Shown: positions 21,838 to 34,300, counted from the first letter of the stretch. The stretch is DNA of 64,000 bases from Ascochyta rabiei (GCF_004011695.2 NC_082422.1:1116001-1180000), one strand, 5' to 3'. A program made the numbers and translations. Notes: generated from the letters alone by a model not told the origin.

Positions 21838-22640
21838 ATCGCTTCAAGTGCTATCGACTCGCCGTCCTATTTCATCAAAAGGCCTCAGTAGCTGCTTGAT
21901 ATACTGCGGACTTTCACGTATACTGTCTTCTTCACGCACGTCAGAAAACGCAAGTCTGAGACCGGCAGCGGCCTGGCTCTTCTCGAAACAGCGAATGACA
22001 CGGGAAATGTACTTGGACTGTCTTGAGCCCCTCTCATGTTCAAATCTGCCGAGATCAGGAATACGTTTGTCTTTCCCGAAAAGATTGTTTTCCTAACGTG
22101 ATTCTCTGCTTGCCGGGTGAGAAATGGGAAGATAATAACGAGCAGGGCAATCAGGAATACGACCCATGATCTTCATCAAACATATACCCCCCTGGGGAGG
22201 TTTGGCTTCCTTGTAGAAGATGAACCACGGTGTATGTGCTCCCGCACGTCCTTGTCATCGCTCGATATGCGCTGTACAAGTTCGCGACAATCGTCTTACG
22301 CAGAAACAGCAGGGCCCGATGGAACTTCATAGGCTTGCATAGTAGGCAATAGGGTTGTGAAGTTAAAGTTACGAGTAGTACAGTAAGGAAATAGAGTGTG
22401 CATGCTACATGGAACTGACTTCCTCTTGTCAGTGGCCGGCTCTGTTTTCCGCTGATCGAAAACTTACATGCGTCCGTTATTCTCCCCCTCTCCGCCACCT
22501 TCTGTCTTCGTCGTTGTTAGCTGGACAATCATTACTCCAAAGCATGTACAGTTTATTATTGCCCTTGTCTGCTTTTGTGTCAGTGTCCGACCAGACACAT
22601 GTCCTCAGACCGCGTAGGAAGGATTCTAGATATGGCAGAT
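21838..22640 (-). pseudogene. Possible decayed minus-strand gene, unrecognised
   Basis: Three protein-like segments lie in order on the minus strand. One spans about 22490-22640 (YLESFLRGLRT then KLYMLWSNDCPANN). One is around 22180-22290 (DDCRELVQRISSDDKDVREH). One is at about 21838-22090 (GSRQSKYISRVIRCFEKS then EEDSIRESPQYIKQLL). They are separated by stops and possible donor sites (GTAAGT near 22470, GTATAT near 22190) and an acceptor near 22090. Codon use and amphipathic patterning look coding, but I could not name a family or join them into one clean frame. It may be a real multi-intron gene or a relic; no function is offered. Confidence 0.3.
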
Positions 22641-22981
22641 AAGTATTTCTTATTCAACACTTCGTTGGCTCCGCCCTTACCCCACATTGGAAGAGGCCTG
22701 AGGCCTTAGGAGTGCACGGCTCGCTCCATCGGCTATAGTATATACTTTCTAGAGCCCAGAAAGACGGTAGGTCCCAGCCTTGAACAGCCTAGTGCAATCC
22801 CGTTGCACACGTCTTCCCTCCACGTATACAAGTGACTGTCCATGCAGCGGACCAACAAGAATGGGAGTTTGCAGTCTAGAGGCCGAGACTGACCCACATC
22901 GACCATCAAAATTGAGCGCGCGCACAACACGGTCCCGCCCACGCAAAAACACAACACCACCTCATAGTAACGAGGCCAAAA

Positions 22982-23069
22982 TGCATCGGCCGGGAATCGA
23001 ACCCGGGGCTAGCCGAAACTGTCCTGTGAGGGGTGGCAACGGCTAATTTTACCACTAAACCACCGATGC
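22982..23069 (-). tRNA. tRNA-Gly (anticodon GCC) with intron
   Basis: Read on the minus strand it folds as a standard tRNA: acceptor GCATCGG pairs with CCGATGC, there is a D-arm with GTTTAGTGGTAAAAT, anticodon stem AGCCG/CGGCT, and T-arm CCGGG-TTCGATT-CCCGG. The anticodon GCC is at 23035-23037. About 17 nt at 23017-23033, directly after the base 3' of the anticodon, do not fit the cloverleaf and sit at the canonical position 37/38 intron site. Removing them leaves a 71-nt tRNA, the usual length for eukaryotic tRNA-Gly. Confidence 0.93.
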
Positions 23070-23555
23070 TGGAGTGAAGGTATTTCATGTGATTGGATAG
23101 AGGTCTGAAGTTTAAGAAAATTAATATAGTTAAGTGAAAATATTTGACGGTCATCTTACATTTCGTCAAAATTCGTACTGAGCTTTTTCTTGCGCTTTGT
23201 CTTATCAGTACGTAAAATTCATGTAGCCGGTCGGTATCGGCCTCGCTAGGGCCACTTCCATCAGACTTCCTTGCTTCTTACTTTCAACCCACAGATTTCC
23301 AGAATCTCCAGTGACGCAAGGTGCCGATGACAACAGCCCTCGGATTGTAGCACTCGACTTCATTGCCATTGCGTGCGAATCCGTGATGTCTGCTGCAGCG
23401 CTTTTTCCTATCATGGACTCGCAACGCCTACCTGCCTTTACAGGCTAGAGATCGTCACGCAGGGTGGGGTACCCAAGACACGAACCTATTATTACATCGT
23501 CTTCTGTCCTCGTTTCTTTCCAAAGACAAAGCTGTCTTTCAACTTCACAAGCGCA
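23070..23555. other. Intergenic between tRNA-Gly and Asp-box gene
   Basis: The first 100 bp beyond the tRNA are AT-rich. The rest is the promoter of the secreted Asp-box protein. No other gene is seen. Confidence 0.5.
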
Positions 23556-24629
23556 ATGAGAGGCTATAAGATAATAGTAGCGCTCAGCGCACTGCTCCCG
23601 TTACCGATCGCGACAGCACTCCCAAGCACAGATCCAAGCTTCGACCTCTCCAATCTACAATGGGAGCTTAAGCCAACCAATAGCACCCAACAGTTCCGGG
23701 GGCTCTCCCCCGTCTCAGAGCGCACAGCCTGGGTTTCAGGAACCAACGGCACCGTTCTACGCACCACAGACGGCGGCTCGTCCTGGTCTAACGTATCCCC
23801 TTCTCTCTCCCCCGAGAGCTCGACGGCGTTCCAATTCCGCGACATCGAGGCCTTCTCCGAGAAATCCGCTGTCATTTTGTCAATTGGCGAGGGTAATGCA
23901 AGCCGTATCTACCAAACTCTCGACGGAGGCAGGTCGTGGAAAGCCACGTTCGTGAATGCCGAGGCTACGGCGTTTTACGATAGCATGGCTTTCGAAAACA
24001 CGAAGCATGGTCTTGCGATGAGCGATCCCGTGGCTGGCAAGTTCAGACTCATCGAGACGTGGGACGGGGGCGCGACGTGGAAAATTGTGGACTCAGCGGG
24101 TATGCCTGCAGCCCTCACAGGCGAGTCTGGATTCGCGGCAAGCGGGACGTGTATCGAGGCTGCTGCTGGGCGATGGTATATCGCTTCTGGGGGCGTAGAC
24201 CCAGGACGTGTCTTTCGCAGTGAAGACGGGCATCATTGGGAAGTGGCCAACAGTTCCCTTGCGGGCGGTGCAGCAGCCGGTGTGTTCTCGGTGAGGTTTA
24301 GAGATAAGAATAATGGGATCGCTGTGGGCGGAGACTATGAGAAGCCCACAGGCAAGTTCAACAACGCTGCGTGGTCCAAAAACGGTGGGAGATCATGGCA
24401 GAGTGCAGAAAATTCTCCGGCAGGCTACAGATCAGGGGTGTCCTGGGTGCCGCAGCGAGGTTATACTGCCGTGGCGGTAGGAACGTCTGGCTCAGACGTC
24501 ACCTACGACGGCGGAAAGAACTGGCAAGCAATTGGTAACGGTACGTTCGATTCTGTTGAATGCATTGGTAAGTACACTTGCTGGGCGTCTGGTTCGGGCG
24601 GACGAGTGGCGCGCTTGAAGCTGCGTTGA
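23556..24629 (+). CDS. Secreted Asp-box (BNR) repeat protein, beta-propeller
   Basis: Single exon, 357 residues. A hydrophobic signal peptide covers about residues 1-22 and ends in an ALP site. At least six Asp-box motifs of the S/T-x-D-x-G-x-x-W type follow at regular spacing: TTDGGSSW, TLDGGRSW, TWDGGATW, SEDGHHW, SKNGGRSW and TYDGGKNW, consistent with a six- or seven-bladed beta-propeller. Such repeats occur in sialidases, sortilin/Vps10 and Ycf48-like proteins. No sialidase arginine triad or catalytic Tyr/Glu pair is evident, so an enzyme role is not supported. Several N-glycosylation sequons are present. Start ATG 23556 was chosen because it begins the signal peptide; the upstream in-frame sequence lacks that character. 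It probably acts outside the cell or in the secretory pathway. Confidence 0.8.
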   Translation: MRGYKIIVALSALLPLPIATALPSTDPSFDLSNLQWELKPTNSTQQFRGLSPVSERTAWVSGTNGTVLRTTDGGSSWSNVSPSLSPESSTAFQFRDIEAFSEKSAVILSIGEGNASRIYQTLDGGRSWKATFVNAEATAFYDSMAFENTKHGLAMSDPVAGKFRLIETWDGGATWKIVDSAGMPAALTGESGFAASGTCIEAAAGRWYIASGGVDPGRVFRSEDGHHWEVANSSLAGGAAAGVFSVRFRDKNNGIAVGGDYEKPTGKFNNAAWSKNGGRSWQSAENSPAGYRSGVSWVPQRGYTAVAVGTSGSDVTYDGGKNWQAIGNGTFDSVECIGKYTCWASGSGGRVARLKLR

Positions 24630-24791
24630 GCAGTCAATCCCAGCTTCTGGTGGAAAGTACATGCAAAAACCTCGGGGAACTCATTAATATTACACCATTC
24701 CCTATCTTCTTATCTCAATGTTTCTTCTCTTGCGTATAGGCATTAAACAATATTCACAGCTGAGAATGCGTGTGTACGCGAAACGAGCCAT

Positions 24792-27700
24792 TTACTCGCA
24801 GGCCTGCGCATTCGTTGCTATCTTCGTAGCAATAGACCACACGGTAGTCGTTCTCTTCGCAACAACAGTCTTGATGCCTGCAGGCGCGGTCACCGTGCTC
24901 GTTACTACACCAGCATCCTGCATAATTGCCTGGAAGACGGTGCGCGTGCTGACAGGGAGAGTGGGCCAGATCGTGGAAGCAAGATTGGCAGATTTCGTAA
25001 CATAGACCGTCTGCTGAGCTACTGTGACCACTTAAGTCGATGTGCAAGTCCGCAAGCTGCTAACAGTGACCGTTTCGGGCGTGACGGTTTGCACTTGCTG
25101 CTTTGTGATGCGGCTGGTGGACAGAATAGTCGTTGTGGAAGCCTTTAGTGTCGTAATTTTTCCAATCTTCTCAGTCGAGGTCACAGTGGTAAGATATGTG
25201 GAGCCCGGCTGAGCGATGGTGATGGTATTGACAAATGGCGTCAAGCTGACAGTGCTGGTGCCGCCAGGCTGCGTGTATGTCTTGATCTTGGCGACCGAAG
25301 TCTCAGTAACGAGAGTAGTAGAGCCAGGTAGCGTCGCTGTGACAGTCCTGACAAAGCTTGTGACAGTCGTGCTCACTGTGATCGTAGTAGTGCTGGCAAC
25401 TGCGCGAGGAATGACAGCGCCACGACGAACCATGCGAGCAGCCTCAGTAAAAATGCAGGACTCGGTTGTGGTCGTCTTCTTTGTGACCGTTTTAAGAGAC
25501 ACGGTGCTGATTGTGACTGAATTTTTGGCCTTGATAGTGGTAGTCTTGGTACTGCTCGGTTCTTTGGATATAGTTGTTTTGATAGTCGTGGAAGCACCCT
25601 TGGGTGCGATATTGCTCAAAATCGTGACATTGGATCCTTTGCTCTGCGTGATCGTAGTAGGCTTGGGGTTCAAGGTCTGAACAATTGTGGTGGTCGTCGT
25701 TTCCGTCAGGGTTGAAGTAGGGACCTTCGCTGTGGTAGTACTATCAATCGTGGTCGTCACCTTGACAACATTGTTCTTAGTAACAGCTGCCGGTGTGATT
25801 GTGAGGCCATCGTTCTCGGTCACAATGAAAGTGGATGCGGAAGTGATATCAGGAGACATGATTGACAGAGTCGCAGTGCTCTTCTCCACTTCGGTCTTGA
25901 CGACGACCGCCCCAGTGAGGGACGCTGTCGAAGTGAGTTTGACAACAGTGGTTGAAGTTGCATCAGGCTGCGTGAACGTGCTGCTAGCCGTAAGCTTGTC
26001 AACAGCTGTCACAGTGGTATAGACTGTGGCGACAGGCAGAGATGAGGAGGACGACAAGGTGCTGGAGCTCAAGAGGCTGCTCAGAGACAGTTTTGCTGAT
26101 GACGAAAATGTGCCGGAACTTGAAAAGGTGCTGGACGCCAGGATTACAGACGATATAACAGTAGCACAAGTCTGAGCAGAGCCAATGCCAACTGTAAAAG
26201 GTTGCGTATCGACATGGGAAAAGTCGATAAACTTGGTCGAGGCGAAGAAATTACCAAGCTGGAACTGAACGACATCTGCATCCGAAAGTTGCTGCGAGAA
26301 GGATGCACGGTCGCAGACGTTCGAGCCATGTCCGTAGTTGCGGTACTCTCCAAAGACTACGCCATCAGTTTGAGGCGAAGACTTGCTCCATTGATTCCAT
26401 CCGGCTCCACTGATCATGGAATCGAGATAGCAGTCGACAAATGCCACACGCGCATTATTGTTCCAAGGTCTACCAAGACCAACATCTTTGAAGGGACCCA
26501 TACCAGGTGCAGGTTTCAGGGTACATTGATCAAAGACGAGGCCTGCAGCAGTAGAGTTGGTGGTCCTTTTAAATGCAGTGATGCTGACACCATCCTCATT
26601 GGGTGAGATAGTCGAGTCGAGGAAGTATGCCGCCCCGTTGCCGAAAACGAAGTCTATGTTACCCTGGTTTGCTGTTAGTAGATATACGAGCTGACAAATA
26701 GCATCGTTTTGGCACGCGATGGAGCTATCTTACTTCGATGTATGTCTTGAAGGTGAACAAATGTCCCGAAATGTTAAGCGTATCCTGGTTACCGTAAATT
26801 TGGCAGCCGTACAACGCAGCAAATTTGCTACTTTTTACTGCAAAGCCGAGAGAAGCAATGTTCTGAGTGGTACCGGCTGTATTGCGAAAGTTGATGTTAT
26901 ATGCGTAGAAGTAGTTACCTGTAACATATACAGTTGCACCGTCAGTATCGCTCCCATCAGTACCTTGGGTATCAATCCCATGGCTGAACTTGATGGAAAC
27001 CTGATTGGCAGAGTAGTCATCTGTAGCGCTACTGTAGCCCATGAATATAGTAGTGCCGGACTTATTGACGATGAGTTGCTCGTTGTACACACCAGGGTAT
27101 ATAAAAATAGTAGCATTCGTCTTCCTGGCAGTGGGTGCAGCGTTCATGGCGTCCTGTATAGTTTGGTAAGTTGTGACACGAGTGACAGGGCTCTTAGAAA
27201 CGACGAGAGCGCCCGTTGGTGGGGTTGTACCATCGAAGGTCGGATTCCGGCCTACTGTGATGTTTGTGGGACCAGTAGGAGCAGCAGTTGCAGGGAAAGG
27301 CGTCGTGATAGAAATCCAGTAGGTCGTGTCGATCCACTCGGTGGAATCCATGACGGATGAGAGCGAGTATGTATCGGAGGTGAGAAGGGTAGCAAATCCG
27401 AACGCCTGACGAGCAGCAGCGTTGTTTTCCCAGTTTGAAGGTCCGCTGTTGTTGAACTCTGCAAACGTGATGTGATCCGTTCGCGGGTCGGTAGCACTTC
27501 AAGTTTTCCAGCCTGCAGGGGCTATAGCCGAGTCGATATAGCTGTTCTTGACCACAACCTGGGCATACGCGGAGTACGGGCGCCCAAGGTAGACCTTATT
27601 CGTAAGGTCATCTGTAGCGCCAGGGCAGTAGTAAAGAGGCAGTCGTCAAAGATGTAACCCCCAACGGCAGAAAACGAGGCTCTGCTATGGGCAGTAATTG

Positions 27701-29776
27701 CGGAGGACGTGCGCTTCGCGCCAACTGTGCATCCCTTGAAGTACGCTTTCGAATATCCCCAGATGAAGTCGATTGCACTGTATCATCTTGTCAGCATGTA
27801 TGACAACGAGAAGGACGTGCAAGCTCATTGAGGAACAGAAAGAAGCGAAGCCGTGCTGAACAAAGAAAATGAAGAGAATAAGGACATGTACTTACCCGCC
27901 AATATAACAAGACTCATAGTGCTGGTAGCCAGTAGTAGCGCCAGTTGGGAGAGTGTCCTGCCAGCCATCGAACGAACAGCCATACAAGACAATGTCGTTA
28001 CCATAGATGGAAGCTGCAAGCGTTACATAAGAAGCCTTGGCACCGTCAAGGTTATCCGTGTTTATCATGGCGATGTTGTAGAAACGAATACGGCAAGACG
28101 ATGTCTGTACAGTGGCAGTTTCGGCATCGGAGTGACCAGCAGGAAGGGGCGAGACAGACAGGCCACGAGAAAATGTAAGGGTGACAGAGTTGTCCTTGTA
28201 CGATTGTCCAGAACTGCCAGTGGGATAAACGATTATCCTTACAGCCCCAGATCGATTAATAGATGGTACCTGCTCGTTGTAGCTACCTGGATAGAGACAT
28301 ATTGTCTGGTTTGTGGCATCTTTGGGTAGAGAAGCCAGCGCTGCTGTGAGGTTAGTGAATGTAGCATTGTGACTTCCATCAATGGAGACAACAACAGCGG
28401 CAGCTGGTGGGACTACACCACTGTCAAGATGAGCGTTGATAGTTGATATCGTGGAGCTGCCAGAGGTGGTTGTAGTATTGGCAGATGGAGACGAAGTGCC
28501 TGTCAAGCTGTAAGAAGGGACATAGCTGCAGGCGGTCTGATCGAGTCAGGTAGTGTCGCCAATCCAAGCAGCAAGCTTATACTGCGCAGCTTGAGTAGCT
28601 GTCAAGTTTGTCGCAAAGCTGGCACGCTGTGTGGATTCTTGCCAAGAGCCAGGACCGGTATTTGCAAATTCGCTAAACATGACATTCGAGATCTGAAGAG
28701 CACTGGGTGACCACACAGACCAACCGGCAGCGGAGATGTGCTTATCAACGAAAGAGTTCGTGTAGACTGCAATGGAGTTGTCCGAGTAGGGGCGTCCAAG
28801 ATAACTCGGCCCAAAAGAGCTGCCGTAGGTCGAACTGTAAGTGATGACGGAGCGGTCGAAGACATAACCGCCAGTGATGCTGGCAGTGAATCGAGCCTGA
28901 GCGGCGATACAGCTGCCAGGAGTGTTGGTGACGATCATGCATTGATGGGAAAAAGCGGTAGAATAGCCCCAGATGAAGTCAACTGAACCCTCGATGTAGC
29001 AATTCGAGAACACTTGAGTGCCTTTGTTGGCAAGCAAGGTGTCCTGAAAGCCAGTGAACGAACATCCGTACGCGGCAATATTAGCACCGTAGAAGTCAGC
29101 TGCCAACGCAGCGGTATTCTTCGTCTGTGGATAGACGTTGGCAAAGTTGACGTTGTACAAAGCCAAACCAGAGTTGTCATTGGTCTTTTTAGCATTGATG
29201 ACAGGCGTTGGTTTCGTCCTGACCGGCGCTAGTCAACACACCGTTGGACGCTTGAATGGTTACCTGGTTTTGAGTATAGTCACGAGTGCTGTTCGTAGCC
29301 CCAATCAATGTGACTTCACCCTTGCGAGTTATTGAGATCTGCTCGTTGTACACTCCAGCCCCAATCTGAATAGTGTATGCCTTCGAGTCATTGGGCAGCG
29401 CAGCAATAGCGGCAGTCACATTGCTGTAGTCGCACACCCCCGGGTTCTTAGATACCGTAAGGGTGGCAGAGGGCGCACACCAAGAAGCAGTCGACGTGGC
29501 ACTCGCACTCGCTGAGACAGTAGAGTTTGAGGTGCTTGAAGGCATGATGGAGGCAGCCGTAGAGATGGTCGTTGACAAAGACAATCCTAGGGCGAGCTGT
29601 GCAGCGTCTGAGTCGGTAATGGATGACAGCACAGACGAGTCAACCCATGATGTCGAAGAGCTCCCAAAAGGATAAATTGCGACCGCAAAGACTTTATCGA
29701 CCGTGTATTGTGACACTTGGTTAGCAGTAAGCAAGGTGTCATAGCCAGTTTTCAGTGCATGCGCCAGAATGTATCA
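24792..29776 (-). pseudogene. Multi-domain pectin methylesterase relic with Ser/Thr stalk
   Basis: On the minus strand the order is: C-terminal remnant of one PME domain (29776 to about 29500), then three further CE8 domains (about 29500-28560, 28480-27380, 27260-26200), then a Ser/Thr/Val-rich stalk of about 450 residues. Each domain keeps active-site blocks: GFQDTL, GWQDTL or GNQDTL; SVDFIWG, AIDFIWG or NIDFVFG; and LGRPY/LGRPW. Domains 2 and 3 have an intron just before the IDF block (27778-27895 and 26664-26733); domain 1 has none. Breaks: TGA at 28546, TGA at 27499 where Trp is expected, TAA at 25032 in the stalk, a frameshift near 29195, and a 1-bp loss near 27622. There is no start codon or signal peptide. 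PMEs de-esterify pectin; this copy cannot make the full protein. Linkers stay in frame across the stops, showing one former fusion gene. Confidence 0.82.
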
Positions 29777-29798
29777 GACCAGCATCTGATGCGGCTCA

Positions 29799-29900
29799 AA
29801 GTCCAGAGGGTCCATAAACGACGCTGAAGTCCAGAGGGTTCGTAGACGACGTTGAAGTCCAGAGGGTTCATAGACGACGCTGAAGTCTTCTGGACTCGAA
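29799..29900. repeat. 28-bp minisatellite at the truncated end of the PME relic
   Basis: Units beginning aagtccagagggttcatag start at 29799, 29827 and 29855 exactly 28 bp apart, with a partial fourth at 29883. The repeat begins about 25 bp beyond the point where PME homology stops, so it may mark the break that removed the 5' part of the gene. Confidence 0.9.
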
Positions 29901-31305
29901 GACGCAGCGGCGACCTCAGCTCCTTCTGCGAATAACATCGGCAGTTGGCCACTGGCGTTGCCACTTGCGAAAGTTAGTCTCAATCGCTGTAACGCGACGG
30001 CTGCAGCATTTCCGTTTGGCGTTTCTGGTGGCTTTTGAACGCCGATAGGTTGCTGGCAAAGTGAATAAGTGAGAGCGTTCCCCGACTCGCGCAGTTGGCG
30101 TCTTCCTCCTCTCCCCTCCGCTCGAGATTCAGCGTTTTGCTGTTGTTGCCAGAAGGGAGTTCAGGCTGTAGCACGCTTCCAGGCTGCAGCTGACTCGCAT
30201 GTCGACAACGCCTTCAAGTTGTTTCCGACTTGATAAGAACAACAGGAGCAGCATGCTGACAAGCGCACAACGACTGATGATGGACGCTTCGGCTTGCCAA
30301 GACATCGGCGGCTCGGCACAAGCAACCACCGACGCTTCATCTCCTTCGAGCCGGAGCGGGGCCATCACTCTGGTCCGCGTACAACAACACTGGCCCTGGA
30401 CGACCACCGCAGTAATTGTTCAGCTGCACCGACGTGTCCATTGCACAGTCGGACCGCCTTCTGGACATCCAGGGCATCCTTATCACCATCAATGTAATGA
30501 TGACGCAGAGGATTGCCAGCTCACATTGCGCAATCCAAGCGACTGGAGCGCGCGTACGCGGGCAACGCACTATGCTTGCCCTGGTCATAAGGCTTGTTAT
30601 GTTTGCTGAGCACAGAGATGATAGGTATTTGTCTCGCTCCCCGCACCTCCCTGCTTCAATCTGATGGCGGCACGCAGTGCTGCATGACGCGTCGTGCGGC
30701 CGTCGCAGCTTGCAGACAGATACCGTTTTGGCACAGTAACAAAGAAATGATCGGCGCTCGGTGGTTGGTAGCGGACGAGCTGATGGTAGCCACCCGAGGA
30801 ACGTCTGCGTTAAAAACTACCTACTTGTAAACTCCGACCCACCTAGCCGGATCTGAACTGGTCAGAAGCCCTCCGAAAAGGGGTCTTGGGTACGAGTGCT
30901 GGGTTTGTACACGGAGGTCGGAGCTCAGGGAGTCCACGGCAGCTGCCGGCTCCAACCCAATCTTCTGGCGACTAGGCTCTATACTATGTCACAACAACAA
31001 CTCCATCCAATGGCAGTGGTGCGATTCAGCCCAGAGCTCAGAACAATTGGGTTTCGTACCACGATACCCACGGACCAATCTAAGCTTTTGAAATCCTGTC
31101 CAGATCGCCTCTCAACGTCGGAAGATTGTTCTCGTTCATCCTTGCACCACTAGAAGCTTAAGAATCGTTTAGGGCCGATTGTGCAAGCTGTCTGACTCAA
31201 TTAATCATTCATATCAGTCTTGATCCTCTCTCTGTTCACACTCTCCACACATCACCCTTTGTGTCGAATGCCATAGCAGGCAGCATAATTTCTAACTCAG
31301 CCGCC
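29901..31305. other. Intergenic region, no supported gene
   Basis: About 1.4 kb between the PME relic and the ABC transporter. A 45-codon stretch on the minus strand around 30400-30520 looks protein-like but is closed by stops. The last 100 bp form a pyrimidine-rich leader typical of the ABC gene promoter. No RNA gene was found. Confidence 0.45.
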
Positions 31306-34300
31306 ATGGAAGGCAGAAGACGAAGCGTATCCGTCATGAATGTCGGCCTAGCCGAAGGAGCCGGCGATGACCTCCTCCGTCGGCTCTCAAGAACTTTCTC
31401 CGGCAAGTCCCAGCAACCAGAAGCACCCGAGGAGCACGCTGTCGAGCGATGGACTTCGAGGCACGAAAAGGACCAAATAGACGATTCATCAGAGAAGACC
31501 AAGGTCAACGACTGGCGATTGGACGCACATGTCAAAGAAGTACAGGCCAATGATCCTACTGAGGGTCGAAGCCTTGGCGTCACGTGGAAGGACCTGACAG
31601 TCAAGGTGGTACCATCCGATTCAACTCTGCAGGAAAACGTCCTCAGCCAGTTCAATGTAATCCAGCAAGCCAAGGAAGCACGCAAAAAGGTAGCTCTCCG
31701 AACCATTCTGGACGGGAGTTCTGGAAATGTCAAGCCAGGAGAGATGCTCCTGGTTCTCGGAAGACCCGGATCTGGTTGTACCACTCTCCTGAAACTCCTC
31801 GCGAACAAAAGAAAAGGGTATGTTGAAAAGATTGCATTGATGGTTACGTTCACACGCTGACCTTACGAACAGGTATGCCGAGGTGGACGGTGACGTTCAT
31901 TATGGCGCAATGACCGCAAAGGAGGCCGCGCAGTACCGCGGCTCCATTGTCATAAACACTGAGGAAGAGCTTTTCTACCCGTCGCTTACTGTCGGAAGGA
32001 CTATGGACTTTGCCACCAGGCTGAACATTCCAGAAACTCTACCGAATGACACAGCGAGCCGAGAAGAATACCGTGTCAAGTTCAAAAACTTCCTTCTTGA
32101 CTCCATGGGCATCTCACACACTGAAGATACCAAGGTTGGCGATGCCTTCGTCCGAGGTGTGTCTGGTGGTGAACGCAAGCGAGTATCCATCATCGAAACA
32201 CTGTGCACAAGGGGTAGTGTCATGTGCTGGGACAATTCAACACGCGGTCTCGATGCTTCCACAGCGCTTGAATACACCCGTGCCCTTCGATCGTTGACCG
32301 ACGCCATGGGCATCGCAACCATTGTCACACTGTATCAGGCTGGTAACGGCATTTACGACTTGTTCGACAAAGTGCTCGTCCTCGACGAAGGCAAACAAGT
32401 CTACTATGGTCCACGCGAGCAAGCCCGCCCGTTTATGGAAGCTCAAGGCTTCATATGTGGCGAGGGCGCCAACGTCGCAGATTACCTCACTGGTGTCACT
32501 GTTCCGAGCGAGCGACAGATCAAGCCCGAATTCGAGTCACGATTCCCTCGCAACAACGTAGAGCTGGAAAAAGCGTATCGCGAATCATCCATCAAGGCCA
32601 ACATGGACCGCGAACTCGACTACCCCAGCACACAAGAAGCAAAGCTCAACACTGAAACTTTCCGACGTGCTATCTCTCTCGACAAATCTAAGCGCTTATC
32701 CAAGAAGTCACCCATGACTGTGTCCTTCTCGGCGCAAGTCCAGGCATGTGTCATTCGTCAATACCAGATCATCTGGGGTGACAAGGCAACATTTTTCATT
32801 AAGCAAGCTTCGACCATTGTGCAAGCCCTGATCTCTGGATCTCTCTTCTACGATGCTCCTGACACCTCCGCCGGTCTCTTCGTCAAAGGCGGAGCCCTCT
32901 TCCTGGCCCTTCTGTTCAATTCTCTAGTCGCCATGTCTGAAGTTACAGACTCCTTCTCTGGCCGTCCCATTCTCGCTAAGCACAAGAACTTCGCTTTCTT
33001 CAATCCTGCTGCTTTCTGCATAGCTCAGATTGCCGCTGACATTCCGATTGTTTTCTTCCAAGTTACCTCTTTTATCGTTATCCTATACTGGATGACCGCT
33101 CTCAAGGCTACGGCAGGTGCATTCTTCACCTGCTGGTTCGTTGTTTATTTGACAACATTTGTCATGACTGCCTTTTTCCGCATGCTCGGTGCTGCTTTCA
33201 CTAACTTCGACGCCGCGTCCAAGATCTCTGGTTTCTCTGTCACTTCCCTCATCTTGTACAATGGATACCAGATCCCCAAGCCGCAGATGCACCCTTGGTT
33301 CGTTTGGATCTACTGGATCAACCCTCTGTCCTACGGGTTTGAGTCATTGTTGGCAAACGAATTCAAGGGAACTACCATCCCTTGCGTCGCGAACAATCTG
33401 GTTCCCAACTACCTGCCGCAATACCAGGACCCCGCTCACCAGTCTTGCGCTGGAATTGCAGGTGCTGCTACTGGTGCTGTATCTCTGACTGGCGAACAAT
33501 ACCTTAAGAGCCTGTCGTACTCACCCTCACACATCTGGCGCAACGTCGGTATTCTGTTCGCTTGGTGGTTCTTCTTCATCGGCCTCACCATATTCTTCAC
33601 TCTTCGCTGGGATGACGCCGCTGGCTCTACTGGTGCCCTACTGATTCCTCGCGAGAATGCCAATAAGGTCCCTAAAGCCGTTTTACCTGGTGACGAGGAA
33701 GCACAAACAAACGAGAAAGCTCCCCGCGCCAGAGCTGATGGTAATAATTCTAGCAGCCAACCTGGCGCCGCCCTGATGCGCAACACCTCAGTCTTCACCT
33801 GGCGCAGCCTCTCTTATGTTGTTCAGACACCATCCGGACCTCGCACTCTCCTCGACAAAGTAGACGGTTATGTCAAGCCAGGAATGCTCGGTGCCCTAAT
33901 GGGTTCATCTGGTGCCGGAAAAACCACTCTTCTCGATGTTCTGGCCCAGCGCAAAACGGACGGGCAGATTCATGGAGAAGTGCTTGTCGATGGTCGTCCG
34001 CTACCCGTCTCTTTCCAGCGATCTGCCGGCTACTGCGAGCAGCTAGATGTCCACGAACCCTTCTGTACCGTCCGGGAAGCTCTCGAATTCTCCGCTCTTC
34101 TTCGTCAAAGTCGTGAAACTTCTCGCGAGGACAAGCTTGCTTATGTCGACACTATCATTGACCTCCTCGAACTGCACGATCTCGAACATACACTCATCGG
34201 CCGTGTCGGTGCAGGTCTGTCAGTCGAACAACGTAAACGTGTCACCATCGGTGTTGAGCTTGTTTCTAAGCCCTCCATCCTGATCTTCTTGGACGAACCT

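Noticed and set aside
25032..26501. Separate Ser/Thr-rich cell-wall protein gene
   Set aside because: The frame is continuous with the third PME domain and starts inside its conserved C-terminal part, so it is the stalk of the PME relic, not an independent gene.
29901..30700. Possible transposon or ankyrin-like fragment on the minus strand
   Set aside because: One 45-codon stretch looks coding, but no repeat family, catalytic motif or terminal repeat could be recognised.
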